From: Candidatus Woesearchaeota archaeon
GTDB lineage: Archaea > Nanobdellota > Nanobdellia > Woesearchaeales > JACPBV01
Assembly: GCA_019323195.1 (NCBI GenBank)
Contig: JAHWHQ010000029.1
Coordinates: forward strand, 1 to 17,801
Length of the DNA: 17,801 bases
Reading direction: 5' to 3'
Position numbers and translations under genes: made by a program. The notes under the pieces were generated by a model. It worked only from the letters and a program-made list of their open reading frames with translations. It ran no database searches and was not told where the DNA came from. This document shows positions 6,802-14,710 of the stretch, one piece after another; the first letter of the stretch is position 1, and the number at the start of each line of letters is the position of its first letter.

Positions 6802-6874
6802 AAAAATTTACATCAGCCCCTACCCCAACCTCAAAGGAGGGATTATTGGGGGCTGATATATGATGTAAATTTTT
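6802..6874. repeat. Imperfect long hairpin upstream of acylphosphatase
   Basis: AAAAATTTACATC (6802-6814) pairs with GATGTAAATTTTT (6862-6874). Inside, AGCCCC or CCCCAA pair with TTGGGGGCT, and a CCTC/GAGG tip closes the stem, with a 7-nt bulge on the right. It ends about 60 bp before the acylphosphatase TATA box. Confidence 0.7.
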
Positions 6875-6932
6875 AGGAAATCAGACTGGCATTCACCCCC
6901 TTACGTAAACGAGGGGATTTCTACCCGTCAGA

Positions 6933-6940
6933 TTTAAATA
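6933..6940 (+). promoter_or_regulatory. TATA box of the acylphosphatase gene
   Basis: TTTAAATA lies about 30 bp before ATG 6966, the spacing expected for a leaderless archaeal transcript. No Shine-Dalgarno sequence is present before the ATG, in line with this. Confidence 0.55.
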
Positions 6941-6965
6941 TAATCAGGAATACTTCTATCTTATT

Positions 6966-7238
6966 ATGAAAAGGGTCCATCTGATAATCTCCGGCAGGGT
7001 TCAGGGGGTATTTTTCAGGCATACTACAAACATAACAGCAAACAGGCTAGGTCTGAAAGGTTTTGTGAGGAATCTTCCGGATGGGAACGTTGAGGTTGTG
7101 GCAGAAGGCAGTGAGGAGAGGCTAAAGGAACTTGTAGAATTCTGTAGACACGGGCCGGAAGGCGCTCAGGTGGATAATGTAGAAACGGAATATCAAGAGC
7201 CAAAGAAGGGGTTTGAAACTTTCTCGATAAGGTTCTAA
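6966..7238 (+). CDS. acyP: Acylphosphatase
   Basis: 90 residues, the normal size. It has the phosphate-binding loop GRVQGVFFR (10-18) with catalytic Arg18, and Asn36 in GFVRNLPDGNVEV. It hydrolyses the carboxyl-phosphate bond of small acyl phosphates such as acetyl phosphate or carbamoyl phosphate, and acts in the cytoplasm. It is a single gene with its own promoter. It converges with orc1/cdc6, and the two stop codons overlap (TAA at 7236-7238 inside the CTA that is the other gene's TAG), so the coding regions share 4 bp. No functional link between the neighbours is implied. Confidence 0.93.
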   Translation: MKRVHLIISGRVQGVFFRHTTNITANRLGLKGFVRNLPDGNVEVVAEGSEERLKELVEFCRHGPEGAQVDNVETEYQEPKKGFETFSIRF

Positions 7239-8305
7239 AAATCGCTCAGCTTCTTAACCTTCAGATATTTGACAATAGTAGTTGTCCCCTCTGCACCGCC
7301 TTCTTTTTTCTCCAGGCCTACAAACCTGTCCTTTGCCAGCTTATTTACGTTCCTGAAAAAGCTCCTGTAAGACATGGTGCCTTCTTTTTCCTTGTAGATC
7401 TTAAACAGGTCGCCCATCCTAACGCCGCTGTTCTTTTTTATTATGTTGAGGATAAACTTAGGGTCTTCCCCTAAGCTGTCTGAACTCTCAAGGTTATATT
7501 CATCAAGCTTGTCCAAAGCAGACTTGGCATCTTCCAGGATTACCTTTCTCCTGGACCTGCTCTCTGCATTCAGGCCTGCATTCCTCAACATGCTCAGGCC
7601 TGCCCTTATATCCTCTATGTCAACTGTCTTCTTCAGGATAAGGCTGAATGCATCTTCCTCAAGTACATCAGGAGCAAAGGCGTAACTTATCCTCTGCCTC
7701 AATATGCCTTCTGTCTCCTTATAGCTGTACGGCCTGAACTCCATCTGGTCGATCATAAGCCTGGACCTTATCCTCTCCTCAAGGTTATTAAGCCAGTCCT
7801 TGTAGTTTGTTATCAAGAAAACAGACTTCCTGTAAACACCCTCCAGTATCGAGTAAAGAAAATCAAAGTCCTCTACCTTGTCTATCTCATCGAAAACAAA
7901 AACACAGGATTTCCTGTTCAGGATATCTTTTATGATCCTAAAAAGCTCATCACCCTTCTTATTCTGGGTCAGCCTGTACCCTAGTAAGGCGCACAACTCA
8001 AGATAAACCTTAAAGGAGGTGTTCTTATGCCAGCAGTTTATATAAAGGGGGATAATGTCCTCTGTTGTCTCTTCCAGCTCATCAATAAGCTGGCTGCATG
8101 CCAGGGTCTTGCCAATGCCGGGAATGCCGTAGATAAAAAGGTTCTTCCCGTTCCTTTCATTGAACAGGGGCTTGATGCAGCCTGCCATATAGCGCTGCTG
8201 CTCTTCCCTGTATTTCATAGGCTTGGGCTGGAAAGCAAAATCAAGAGCCTGCTCATTCTTAAACAGGGACTCTTCAGAACTTAGCATATCTTCAAACAGC
8301 GGCAT
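7235..8305 (-). CDS. Orc1/Cdc6-family replication initiator
   Basis: 356 residues, slightly shorter than the usual ~400. It has an AAA+ core with Walker A GIPGIGKT (60-67), Walker B VFVFDEID (135-142), sensor 1 in LITNYKD (Asn167), arginine-rich RIRSRL (178-183), and a sensor-2 region DIRAGLSMLRNAG (232-244). The C-terminal part (about 280-350) fits a winged-helix DNA-binding domain. In archaea these proteins bind origin recognition boxes next to their own gene and load MCM. The promoter is a TATA box 33 bp before the ATG, implying a leaderless message. Two strong inverted repeats lie just upstream, the place where an origin is often found. It could instead be an Orc1/Cdc6 paralogue without initiator duty; the compact length leaves this open. 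Confidence 0.85.
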   Translation of the reverse strand: MPLFEDMLSSEESLFKNEQALDFAFQPKPMKYREEQQRYMAGCIKPLFNERNGKNLFIYGIPGIGKTLACSQLIDELEETTEDIIPLYINCWHKNTSFKVYLELCALLGYRLTQNKKGDELFRIIKDILNRKSCVFVFDEIDKVEDFDFLYSILEGVYRKSVFLITNYKDWLNNLEERIRSRLMIDQMEFRPYSYKETEGILRQRISYAFAPDVLEEDAFSLILKKTVDIEDIRAGLSMLRNAGLNAESRSRRKVILEDAKSALDKLDEYNLESSDSLGEDPKFILNIIKKNSGVRMGDLFKIYKEKEGTMSYRSFFRNVNKLAKDRFVGLEKKEGGAEGTTTIVKYLKVKKLSDF

Positions 8306-8332
8306 TTTTTCTTATGGATGTAACTTAGGGGT

Positions 8333-8344
8333 GTTTTTAAAATT
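8333..8344 (-). promoter_or_regulatory. TATA box of orc1/cdc6
   Basis: The minus strand reads AATTTTAAAAAC, centred 33 bp before ATG 8305. Its core matches that before the GMD gene. Confidence 0.55.
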
Positions 8345-8353
8345 TTTGGAAAA

Positions 8354-8397
8354 TTAGTAGCGGACTAAAGTAAGTTATAATAAATAGCCGCTACTAA
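8354..8397. repeat. 10-bp perfect inverted repeat upstream of orc1/cdc6
   Basis: TTAGTAGCGG (8354-8363) and CCGCTACTAA (8388-8397) are perfect complements around a 24-bp AT-rich spacer. The left arm begins about 10 bp upstream of the orc1/cdc6 TATA box, where an initiator or autoregulator could bind. Confidence 0.8.
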
Positions 8398-8398
8398 A

Positions 8399-8442
8399 TA
8401 GAGAAAGACAAACAAATTATAACCTATTTTTGTCTTTCTCTA
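8399..8442. repeat. 14-bp perfect inverted repeat, candidate origin structure
   Basis: TAGAGAAAGACAAA (8399-8412) and TTTGTCTTTCTCTA (8429-8442) pair perfectly around a 16-bp AT-only-rich spacer. It lies one base after the previous inverted repeat. The two repeats have the same total span (44 bp each), which argues for a common function. Confidence 0.8.
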
Positions 8443-8463
8443 AATAGAAATCTGAGAACCTAC

Positions 8464-8472
8464 ATTTATAAA
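8464..8472 (+). promoter_or_regulatory. Additional TATA-like element with downstream GGAGG
   Basis: TTTATAAAA is followed by GGAGG (8493-8497) and an ATG at 8505 that opens a 17-codon reading frame ending at 8558, 15 bp before the radical SAM gene. This may be a second promoter with a leader peptide, or chance. Confidence 0.25.
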
Positions 8473-8532
8473 AAGGCCTTTAAACAAGAAATGGAGGATT
8501 GTTAATGATTTGTTTATCCCTATTCCATAAAC

Positions 8533-8540
8533 TATTTATA
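8533..8540 (+). promoter_or_regulatory. TATA box of the radical SAM / glycan operon
   Basis: TATTTATA is centred 37 bp before ATG 8574, leaving a leader of about 10 nt. Confidence 0.5.
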
Positions 8541-8573
8541 CCCCCTTTGAATTGTTAATCTAGGGTAGTTTTG

Positions 8574-9965
8574 ATGGCAAATATCATACTTGTTGATCCG
8601 GAGGGATTAATCAAAGGACTTAATAACGGGCTTGCTTATCTTGGAGCAAGTCTTGCTGAAAATAAGCATAAAATTGATGTAATTGATTTAAATAACAATC
8701 CGCATGCTAAGATAGCATCTTTTGTAGGATTAATTGAAAAAGCTGATTATGCGGGGATTTCTATAACAACTTCAACATATGAGCCTGCTATGAAAGCAGC
8801 GAGGGAAATAAAAAGTATAAATACGGGTATAAAGATAGTCTGCGGAGGGGCACACCCTACAATAGACGGATTGAATCTTATGAAGGAAAATCCTGCTGTG
8901 GACTACTGCATACTTGGAGAGGGCGAGGATGCTTTCATTTCTCTTGTGGGTCCTGATAATCCCCGAAAGATAAAAGGCCTGATATACAGGGAAAAAAATG
9001 AAATCCATATAAACCCCGGCTTTAATATTATAGAAAATCTGGACAGGCTTCCTTTGCCGGATTACTCGCTTTTTGATAAAAAGGTTGATTCTTACCCTTT
9101 AATCACAAGCAGAGGATGCCCGTACCTCTGCACTTATTGTTCTGTCGGCAGGGTTAGCGGAAGGAAGTGGAGATCCAGGAGCCCTGAGTCTGTTATAGAT
9201 GAGCTGAAAGAAGCAAAAAGGACATACGGGATAACATCCTTTAAGATAGTGGATGACAATTTCACCCTAAATATGGAAAGGGCCAAGGAGATATGCCGGC
9301 TGTTCCTGAAAGAAAAGCTTAATCTTAAATGGTCCTGCCCTAACGGAATACGCGCCGACAGGATAGATGAGGAACTGATTAAGCTTATGAAAAAATCCGG
9401 CTGTTACCTGATAAACCTGGGCATTGAATCCGGCGTGGAAAGCATATTCAACACTATAGAGAAAGGTGAGAAGCTACAGACTATCATTTGGGCTGTTAAG
9501 CTTATAAAGAAATATAAAATAAGAATAGATGGAGGGTTTATAATCGGCCTTAAGGACAGCACCTATAAGCTGGATAGGCAGTCGCTTAAATTCTCAAGAA
9601 GTTTGGGGTTAGACAGTGCAAGGTGGACAGTATTTGTTCCTTACCCAAAAACGAAGATGTATGATGACCTTATAAAGGACAAAAGCATCAGGTTCCTGAG
9701 GGATTGGAAAGAGGGTTTTCATTTTGGGGATGACATAAAGATAGTTTTTGAGAGCAGGAAATACCCTGCTGAGAAGAAACTGGAGATGTATTATCTGGCT
9801 AACCTTAAGTCCCATAACTATGGGATGCTCTCTACAGGGGGCAGTTTCATGGAAAGATTCTTCCGGCTTGTCAGGATAATAATGAAGTATGATTCTTTAT
9901 ATCTGCCTTACCATATATTCCAGTCCTTTATTTCATTTTATACATTCAGGATAAAAAATGGATAA
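8574..9965 (+). CDS. B12-binding-domain radical SAM protein
   Basis: 463 residues from ATG 8574; a TTG directly before it is in frame but not preferred. The N-terminal ~130 residues form a Rossmann-type B12-binding-like domain (NIILVDP at 3-9, NGLAYLGASLAE, GGAHPT at 91-96, LGEGEDAF at 114-121). The cobalamin DxHxxG motif is not seen, so cobalamin may bind base-off without His, or not at all. The radical SAM core has the [4Fe-4S] motif CPYLCTYC with Cys182, Cys186 and Cys189. This BchE/methyltransferase-like class catalyses methylations, ring closures and other radical reactions. The substrate is unknown. The stop overlaps the start of the next glycosyltransferase gene by 8 bp, so both are co-translated, which suggests a role in making or modifying a surface glycan or its lipid. 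Confidence 0.88.
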   Translation: MANIILVDPEGLIKGLNNGLAYLGASLAENKHKIDVIDLNNNPHAKIASFVGLIEKADYAGISITTSTYEPAMKAAREIKSINTGIKIVCGGAHPTIDGLNLMKENPAVDYCILGEGEDAFISLVGPDNPRKIKGLIYREKNEIHINPGFNIIENLDRLPLPDYSLFDKKVDSYPLITSRGCPYLCTYCSVGRVSGRKWRSRSPESVIDELKEAKRTYGITSFKIVDDNFTLNMERAKEICRLFLKEKLNLKWSCPNGIRADRIDEELIKLMKKSGCYLINLGIESGVESIFNTIEKGEKLQTIIWAVKLIKKYKIRIDGGFIIGLKDSTYKLDRQSLKFSRSLGLDSARWTVFVPYPKTKMYDDLIKDKSIRFLRDWKEGFHFGDDIKIVFESRKYPAEKKLEMYYLANLKSHNYGMLSTGGSFMERFFRLVRIIMKYDSLYLPYHIFQSFISFYTFRIKNG

Positions 9966-11841
9966 TCTGGTTATCTTAGATTCGGAAAAAAGGAAAATTC
10001 CTTCTTCAGGAGCTTTTCTGGCGAGGGTCTACGAATATATTGAGGAAAAATACCTACAGATAAATTATAATTATTTTTTAATCCCTAAGCTGAAGAAATA
10101 TACCTCTAAAGGAAATACCAAAATTGTATGTATGGATAAGGAGATGGAGGCTTTATTGTTGCGGAATAAGGTGCCTTTTACCCCAGCAGCCAATTATGTC
10201 AGGAAAGGGGAATATAGAACCTTTAGGGATAAAGCAATGAAATTTACAGGCGATCTTCCCAGTATAGTTCCAGAGATTGATGCCCTTTTTAAGGGAGTAT
10301 CATTATGGAAGATTAATAAATTGATTATTTATGAGTCCATTCTACTGCCTTTGATATCCAGAATTGAGATGACCTATAAAATAATCAATAGGGAACAACC
10401 CAAAAATCTTTTAGTATTTAACTCTTTATCCATGAATGGAGTTATTCAAAAGGAATTTGGCTCTGATGTAGGGCTGGTAAATGAGGCGAGTATCCTGTCC
10501 AGCATTAATAAGTTCTTTATTGGACTTTTGACCCCATTTATACTTAAGATTATGTCTTTTTCTTTTATGAGCTCTATCAAAAATGCAAAAAATAAGCCCG
10601 AACCTAAAAGGGCAAGAAAAATTGTTTTCTTTGACAAGGAAAGGGCTTTTAGGCTTTCTTTACCCTTTTTGGGAAAAGTCAGGGGGGATATAACAGTGTT
10701 GCAATATGAGATATATAAGGATAGATACAACCAGAAATCTAAGGGGGGAAATAAGAAAGAAGAGGAATTCTTTTTTGATTCGCTTTGGGACTATGCAGAT
10801 GTAAATTCCAAGGAGGAATTAATATCATTCAAAAAGGAGATGATCAAAAAATTAAGAAAAATTAAGAAAAATAAGGTCTTTAGGAAAAAATTGACATATA
10901 AAAATATTAGGTTGTTCCATTCTATGGAGGACATTCTTGATTACCTTTTTATTGTAAGCTATCTAAAAGACGTGTTTACTTATCTGTGTTTAGATAATTT
11001 TTTTATCCTAAGAAAACCTAAATTAATAATACATATGGGGGAGGGGCCAAAAGAACATAAAATTATTGTTGACTTTTCTAAAAAATATGGTATCAAAACA
11101 TTATTTGTTATGCATGGTTCTTTTGGGATTGATTATTCCGTTTACAGCCTTAAATCAGATAAGATTGTAGTATATGGTAAGCATTATAAGGATTTACTGA
11201 TTAGGATGAAAACTGAAGGAAACAAGATTGTTGTAGAAGGGAATCCTTCTTGGGATTATCTTGCAAAGAAAAGGTTTGATAAGGAAAAAATAATGTCAGA
11301 ACTGAAGATACCGGGAGGTAAGAAGATAGTCCTATTGGCCACAGTACATATCCCGATAGACTTAAGAGATGGGCTTGCTTATTCTGCTGTGAGATCTATG
11401 GCCAGATTGAAGGATTATTTCCTGATAATCAAGCTGCATCCGGAAGAGAAACCTGATTTTTACAGGGAATTGTTAAGGAAATATAACCTGGAAGCGAAAA
11501 TTATTAGTGATATAAACTTATTGCATCCGCTTATCTCAATATCTGACCTTGTCATAATCTCAAACTCAACAGTCGGACTAGAGGCTTTGATATTAGACAA
11601 GCCTTTGATCGATGTAAACCTTACGCCTAATGATTATTACCAGGACTATGTAGTAAGTAAAGTTGCCCTGGGGGTGAGGGATGAGAAGTATATGCTTCCT
11701 GCAATAAGGTCTGTTTTGGAGGATAAGAAGGTGAGGGCAGGGCTAAAAAGGAACAGGAAAAGGTATCTTTATGAGCATGCATATAAGATGGACGGAAGGG
11801 CTTCTGAGAGGGTTTTAAAGGTTATAAGAACTATGGCTTAA
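9958..11841 (+). CDS. Large GT-B glycosyltransferase / CDP-glycerol glycerophosphotransferase-like
   Basis: 627 residues. The C-terminal half (about 355-600) has a GT-B donor domain: LIIHMGEGP (356-364), LFVMHGSFG (382-390), EGNPSWDYL (427-435), LIIKLHPEE (489-497) and SDLVIISNSTVGLEALILDKPLI (about 529-551 in two motif blocks), like CDP-glycerol glycerophosphotransferases, polysialyl- and Kdo-type transferases and UDP-GlcNAc 2-epimerase-like folds. The N-terminal half is not recognised; about 181-205 is hydrophobic and may touch the membrane. It probably adds a sugar or polyol phosphate to a surface polymer. Its first two thirds are visibly richer in A/T than the flanking genes (for example about 22% GC over 10861-10920), so it may come from a different source. 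It starts inside the last codons of the radical SAM gene and ends 74 bp before the rfbF start. Confidence 0.75.
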   Translation: MDNLVILDSEKRKIPSSGAFLARVYEYIEEKYLQINYNYFLIPKLKKYTSKGNTKIVCMDKEMEALLLRNKVPFTPAANYVRKGEYRTFRDKAMKFTGDLPSIVPEIDALFKGVSLWKINKLIIYESILLPLISRIEMTYKIINREQPKNLLVFNSLSMNGVIQKEFGSDVGLVNEASILSSINKFFIGLLTPFILKIMSFSFMSSIKNAKNKPEPKRARKIVFFDKERAFRLSLPFLGKVRGDITVLQYEIYKDRYNQKSKGGNKKEEEFFFDSLWDYADVNSKEELISFKKEMIKKLRKIKKNKVFRKKLTYKNIRLFHSMEDILDYLFIVSYLKDVFTYLCLDNFFILRKPKLIIHMGEGPKEHKIIVDFSKKYGIKTLFVMHGSFGIDYSVYSLKSDKIVVYGKHYKDLLIRMKTEGNKIVVEGNPSWDYLAKKRFDKEKIMSELKIPGGKKIVLLATVHIPIDLRDGLAYSAVRSMARLKDYFLIIKLHPEEKPDFYRELLRKYNLEAKIISDINLLHPLISISDLVIISNSTVGLEALILDKPLIDVNLTPNDYYQDYVVSKVALGVRDEKYMLPAIRSVLEDKKVRAGLKRNRKRYLYEHAYKMDGRASERVLKVIRTMA

Positions 11842-11878
11842 GAGCCAATAGGGAAAAAAGATTATTAATTCATAAAGC

Positions 11879-11886
11879 TTTTTAAA
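11879..11886 (+). promoter_or_regulatory. TATA box of the CDP-sugar cassette
   Basis: TTTTTAAA is centred 33 bp before ATG 11916 in a 74-bp gap. The cassette can therefore be transcribed on its own, probably without a leader, although read-through from the upstream genes is also possible. Confidence 0.55.
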
Positions 11887-11915
11887 TGAATTTAATTCAC
11901 TAATATCAGGATAAA

Positions 11916-12692
11916 ATGAAGGTTGTTATATTAGCTGGAGGGTTTGGAACAAGGCTGTCTGAGGAGACACAGACTATCCCAAAGCCGATGGTAGAGGTAG
12001 GAGGAAAGCCTATCTTGTGGCATATAATGAAGGTCTATTCGCATTACGGGTTTAATGATTTCATCATATGCCTGGGCTATAAGGGGTATGTGATAAAGGA
12101 GTATTTTAGGAATTATTTTACCCATAACAGCGATATCACTGTTTCCCTGAAGGATAACAAACTTGAGTTCCATAATAATCCAAGCGAGAACTGGAAGGTT
12201 ACTCTTGTGGATACCGGATTGAGCACCTCTACAGGAGGAAGGATAAAGAGGGTTAAGGAATTCATAGGGGATGAGGATTTTATGCTTACCTACGGCGATG
12301 GTGTTGCAAATATAGACATCAACAAGCTGGTAAGCTTCCATAAGCAGCATAATAAGCTGGCTACTGTGACAGCTGTGAAGCCAGAAAAGAGATTTGGGGT
12401 CTTGAAGATCAAGGATAATGTTGTGGAATATTTCGGGGAGAAGATGGATGCGCATGATTCCTGGATAAACGGGGGCTTTTTTGTATTGTCCCCTAAGGTT
12501 ATCGATTATATAGAGGGGGACGATACTCTCTGGGAGAGGGAGCCGCTGGAGAGATTGGCAGAGGAAAGGCAGCTGATGGCTTACTACCATGATGATTTCT
12601 GGAAGCCGATGGACAAGTTAAGCGACAAGAACATGCTGGAGAGGATGTGGGGTTCAGGAAAGCCTTTGTGGAGAGTATGGGATGAAAAATAA
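11916..12692 (+). CDS. rfbF: Glucose-1-phosphate cytidylyltransferase
   Basis: 258 residues, full family length. The nucleotidyltransferase signature GGFGTRLSEET (8-18) is followed by PKPMVEVGGKPILWHIM (22-38), HYGFNDFIICLGYKGYVIKE (43-62, RfbF-specific), LTYGDGVANID (124-134), INGGFFV (184-190) and WEREPLERL (206-214). The enzyme makes CDP-glucose from glucose-1-phosphate and CTP (EC 2.7.7.33), the entry step of CDP-deoxysugar synthesis, in the cytoplasm. It is first in a five-gene cassette and overlaps the next gene by 11 bp. The match to RfbF rather than to RmlA/GalU-type enzymes is strong. Confidence 0.93.
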   Translation: MKVVILAGGFGTRLSEETQTIPKPMVEVGGKPILWHIMKVYSHYGFNDFIICLGYKGYVIKEYFRNYFTHNSDITVSLKDNKLEFHNNPSENWKVTLVDTGLSTSTGGRIKRVKEFIGDEDFMLTYGDGVANIDINKLVSFHKQHNKLATVTAVKPEKRFGVLKIKDNVVEYFGEKMDAHDSWINGGFFVLSPKVIDYIEGDDTLWEREPLERLAEERQLMAYYHDDFWKPMDKLSDKNMLERMWGSGKPLWRVWDEK

Positions 12693-13596
12693 AACTGTAC
12701 TTATGACAGGAGCTACAGGATTTTTAGGAAGCCATCTTTTAAGGTCTTTATTGGATAAGGGATATGATGTTATTATCTTAAAGAGGTCTTTTTCTGATAC
12801 CTGGAGGATAGATGACCTGCTTGACAAGGCAAGGTGTTATGACCTGGATAAGCTGAAACCAGACGGCCTGCCACGGATATATAAAGATAATAAAGTGGAT
12901 TCTGTTGTCCACACAGCAACATGCTATGGGAGGAATGATGAGCAGATAAGCGAGATCGTGAAGTCAAACCTGCTACTTCCTTTAAGGCTGCTGGAGCTCT
13001 GTGCTGATCTTGGGGCAAGAACGTTCGTCAATGCTGATACTTTCTTTAATACAGGGATGGAACTGCCGAAAAACATGAATTATTATGTGTTGTCAAAGAA
13101 ACATTTTCTGGAATATGCAAAAAGGATCTTAGAGAAAAATAAGCTTAGGTTTGCCAATATGATCCTAGGGCATATGTACGGCCCGAAGGATAACCCTTCC
13201 AAATTTATACCCTCTGTCATAAAAAGCATGCTTTATGAGAAGGAGGTTAAGCTGACAAAGGGAGAACAAAAAAGGGATTTTGTCTATGTTGAGGATGTGG
13301 CTTCTGCTTTTGCCTTGGTGCTTGAGAAAGCGGATGAGATTAAAGACAGATATGCTGATATTGAGGTAGGAAGCGGGAAGGGCATCATGCTTAAGGAGCT
13401 TCTGCTGCAGATCAAGGAGGAGTGCAGAACTGAATGCAGGTTAAACTTTGGGGCGCTGCCCTACAGGAAGAACGAGGCTGATGAAGCAGGGGCTGATACT
13501 GCTCTGCTTAGGAAGCTCGGATGGAAGCCTGAATATTCGATGGAGGAAGGCATTGCGAAGACGGTCGCCTATTGCAGGGATGCCTTTAAGCCTTAG
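12682..13596 (+). CDS. NAD-dependent epimerase/dehydratase (SDR), putative terminal reductase or epimerase
   Basis: 304 residues, extended SDR. It has a nucleotide-binding motif GATGFLG at 10-16, a substrate-side region VVHTATCYG (75-83), NADTFFNTG (118-125), catalytic YVLSK (Tyr135, Lys139), GHMYGPKDN and RDFVYVEDVA near 196-220. The final segment LGWKPEYSMEEGI is typical of the family. It resembles the CDP-abequose/paratose-synthase group (RfbJ/RfbS) and other 4-keto reductases, but no residue decides this. By position it acts on the CDP-sugar made by the cassette. It starts inside the rfbF stop region (11-bp overlap) and ends 1 bp before the next gene. Confidence 0.78.
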   Translation: MKNKTVLMTGATGFLGSHLLRSLLDKGYDVIILKRSFSDTWRIDDLLDKARCYDLDKLKPDGLPRIYKDNKVDSVVHTATCYGRNDEQISEIVKSNLLLPLRLLELCADLGARTFVNADTFFNTGMELPKNMNYYVLSKKHFLEYAKRILEKNKLRFANMILGHMYGPKDNPSKFIPSVIKSMLYEKEVKLTKGEQKRDFVYVEDVASAFALVLEKADEIKDRYADIEVGSGKGIMLKELLLQIKEECRTECRLNFGALPYRKNEADEAGADTALLRKLGWKPEYSMEEGIAKTVAYCRDAFKP

Positions 13597-13597
13597 G

Positions 13598-14710
13598 ATG
13601 AGCAGGAACAGGATCTTTGAGGAGGATATGGAATATATATTCACTAACCTTAGCGAGAGGGATAAGCTTTCAGGCTCCAGGATATTAATCACCGGCTGCG
13701 CAGGTTTTTTGGGCTACTATTTCATGAATTTTTTTACAAGGTATTCCGACAAGCTCGGGATCAAGGAGGTAATAGGGCTTGATAATTTTATCCTGAAAAA
13801 GCCGAAATGGGTCGACCAGCTGGTTAAGGATAATGATCGTGTTAAGATACATCATTTTGACATAATCAGGGATGACCTGAGTGAGATAAAAGGTGATGCT
13901 GACTATGTTATACACATGGCATCGATAGCATCCCCGCATTTTTACAGGAAGTACCCTATAGAGACACTGGATGCTAATGTTTTTGGGCTTAAGAGGCTGC
14001 TTGAGAGGTATAAGGATTCCGGGATAAAGGGGTTTCTTTTCTTTTCAAGCAGCGAGGTGTACGGCGACCCTTATCCTGAGTTTATCCCTACAGATGAGGA
14101 ATACAGGGGCAATGTCGCTACAATAGGGCCAAGGGCATGCTATGACGAGGGAAAAAGGGTCTGCGAGACGATGTGCTATCTTTATGCAAAGAAGCATGAC
14201 ATGCCTGTTGTTTTTGTAAGGCCGTTCAATAATTACGGGCCCGGCATGAGCCCAAGTGACAGGAGGGTCCCTGCTGACTTTGCGAAAGCTATCCTTGATA
14301 ACAGGGACATAGAGATTTATTCAGACGGCAGGCCTACAAGGACCTTTTGTTATGTCTCTGACGCGGTCTTGGGGTATCTGAAGGCGCTGCTGTATGGAAA
14401 ATTCGGGTATTTTAATATAGGGATAGACGGACCAGAGATATCAGTGGGCGAGCTGGCTGAAACCTATAAAAAATGCGGGAAACTGGTCTTTGGATACAGC
14501 GGGGAGATATCCTATAAGTCTTCACAGGAGAAGGAATACCTTACTGACAACCCCAACAGAAGGTGCCCTAAGATAGAGAAAGCCAAGAGGATGCTCGGTT
14601 ATGATCCCAGGATTAAGGTCGAGGAGGGTGTGAGGAGGTTTTTGGAGTATCTTAAGGGAGAGAGAGCATTAAGTTCCCATGTTAATAATCATGGGGGTAA
14701 AGAAAGATGA
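13598..14710 (+). CDS. UDP-glucuronate-decarboxylase-like SDR (UXS-like)
   Basis: 370 residues from ATG 13598, one base after the preceding stop. An in-frame ATG at 13628 has a good SD (GAGGAGG) and is the main alternative (360 residues); an even longer open frame back to 13448 lies inside the previous gene. Motifs are ITGCAGFLGYYF (31-42), HMASIASPHFYRKYP (106-120), SSSEVYGDP (150-158), GPRACYDEGKR (177-187, Tyr182, Lys186), RPFNNYGPGM (208-217) and DGRPTRTFCYVSDAV. GPRxxYDExKR with ASPxxYxxxP is the signature of UDP-glucuronate decarboxylases and close relatives, which oxidise C4, lose CO2 from C6 and may re-reduce C4. It is most likely a decarboxylase or 4-keto former for a nucleotide-hexuronate. 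It overlaps the dehydrogenase gene by 4 bp (ATGA). Confidence 0.8.
   Translation: MSRNRIFEEDMEYIFTNLSERDKLSGSRILITGCAGFLGYYFMNFFTRYSDKLGIKEVIGLDNFILKKPKWVDQLVKDNDRVKIHHFDIIRDDLSEIKGDADYVIHMASIASPHFYRKYPIETLDANVFGLKRLLERYKDSGIKGFLFFSSSEVYGDPYPEFIPTDEEYRGNVATIGPRACYDEGKRVCETMCYLYAKKHDMPVVFVRPFNNYGPGMSPSDRRVPADFAKAILDNRDIEIYSDGRPTRTFCYVSDAVLGYLKALLYGKFGYFNIGIDGPEISVGELAETYKKCGKLVFGYSGEISYKSSQEKEYLTDNPNRRCPKIEKAKRMLGYDPRIKVEEGVRRFLEYLKGERALSSHVNNHGGKER

Noticed and set aside
6351..6965. CRISPR-like array or IS200/IS605 element
   Set aside because: The repeats are not regularly spaced and no transposase, guide RNA partner or cas gene is present.
8346..8460. Classical ORB / mini-ORB motifs
   Set aside because: No TTCCA...TGGAAA palindrome followed by a G string was found, so only the inverted repeats support an origin here.
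11931..12590. 219-codon open frame on the minus strand inside rfbF
   Set aside because: It is antisense to a strongly conserved enzyme and has no domain of its own.
13448..13597. N-terminal extension of the UXS-like gene
   Set aside because: It overlaps the conserved end of the previous SDR gene by 149 bp, and ATG 13598 directly follows that gene's stop.
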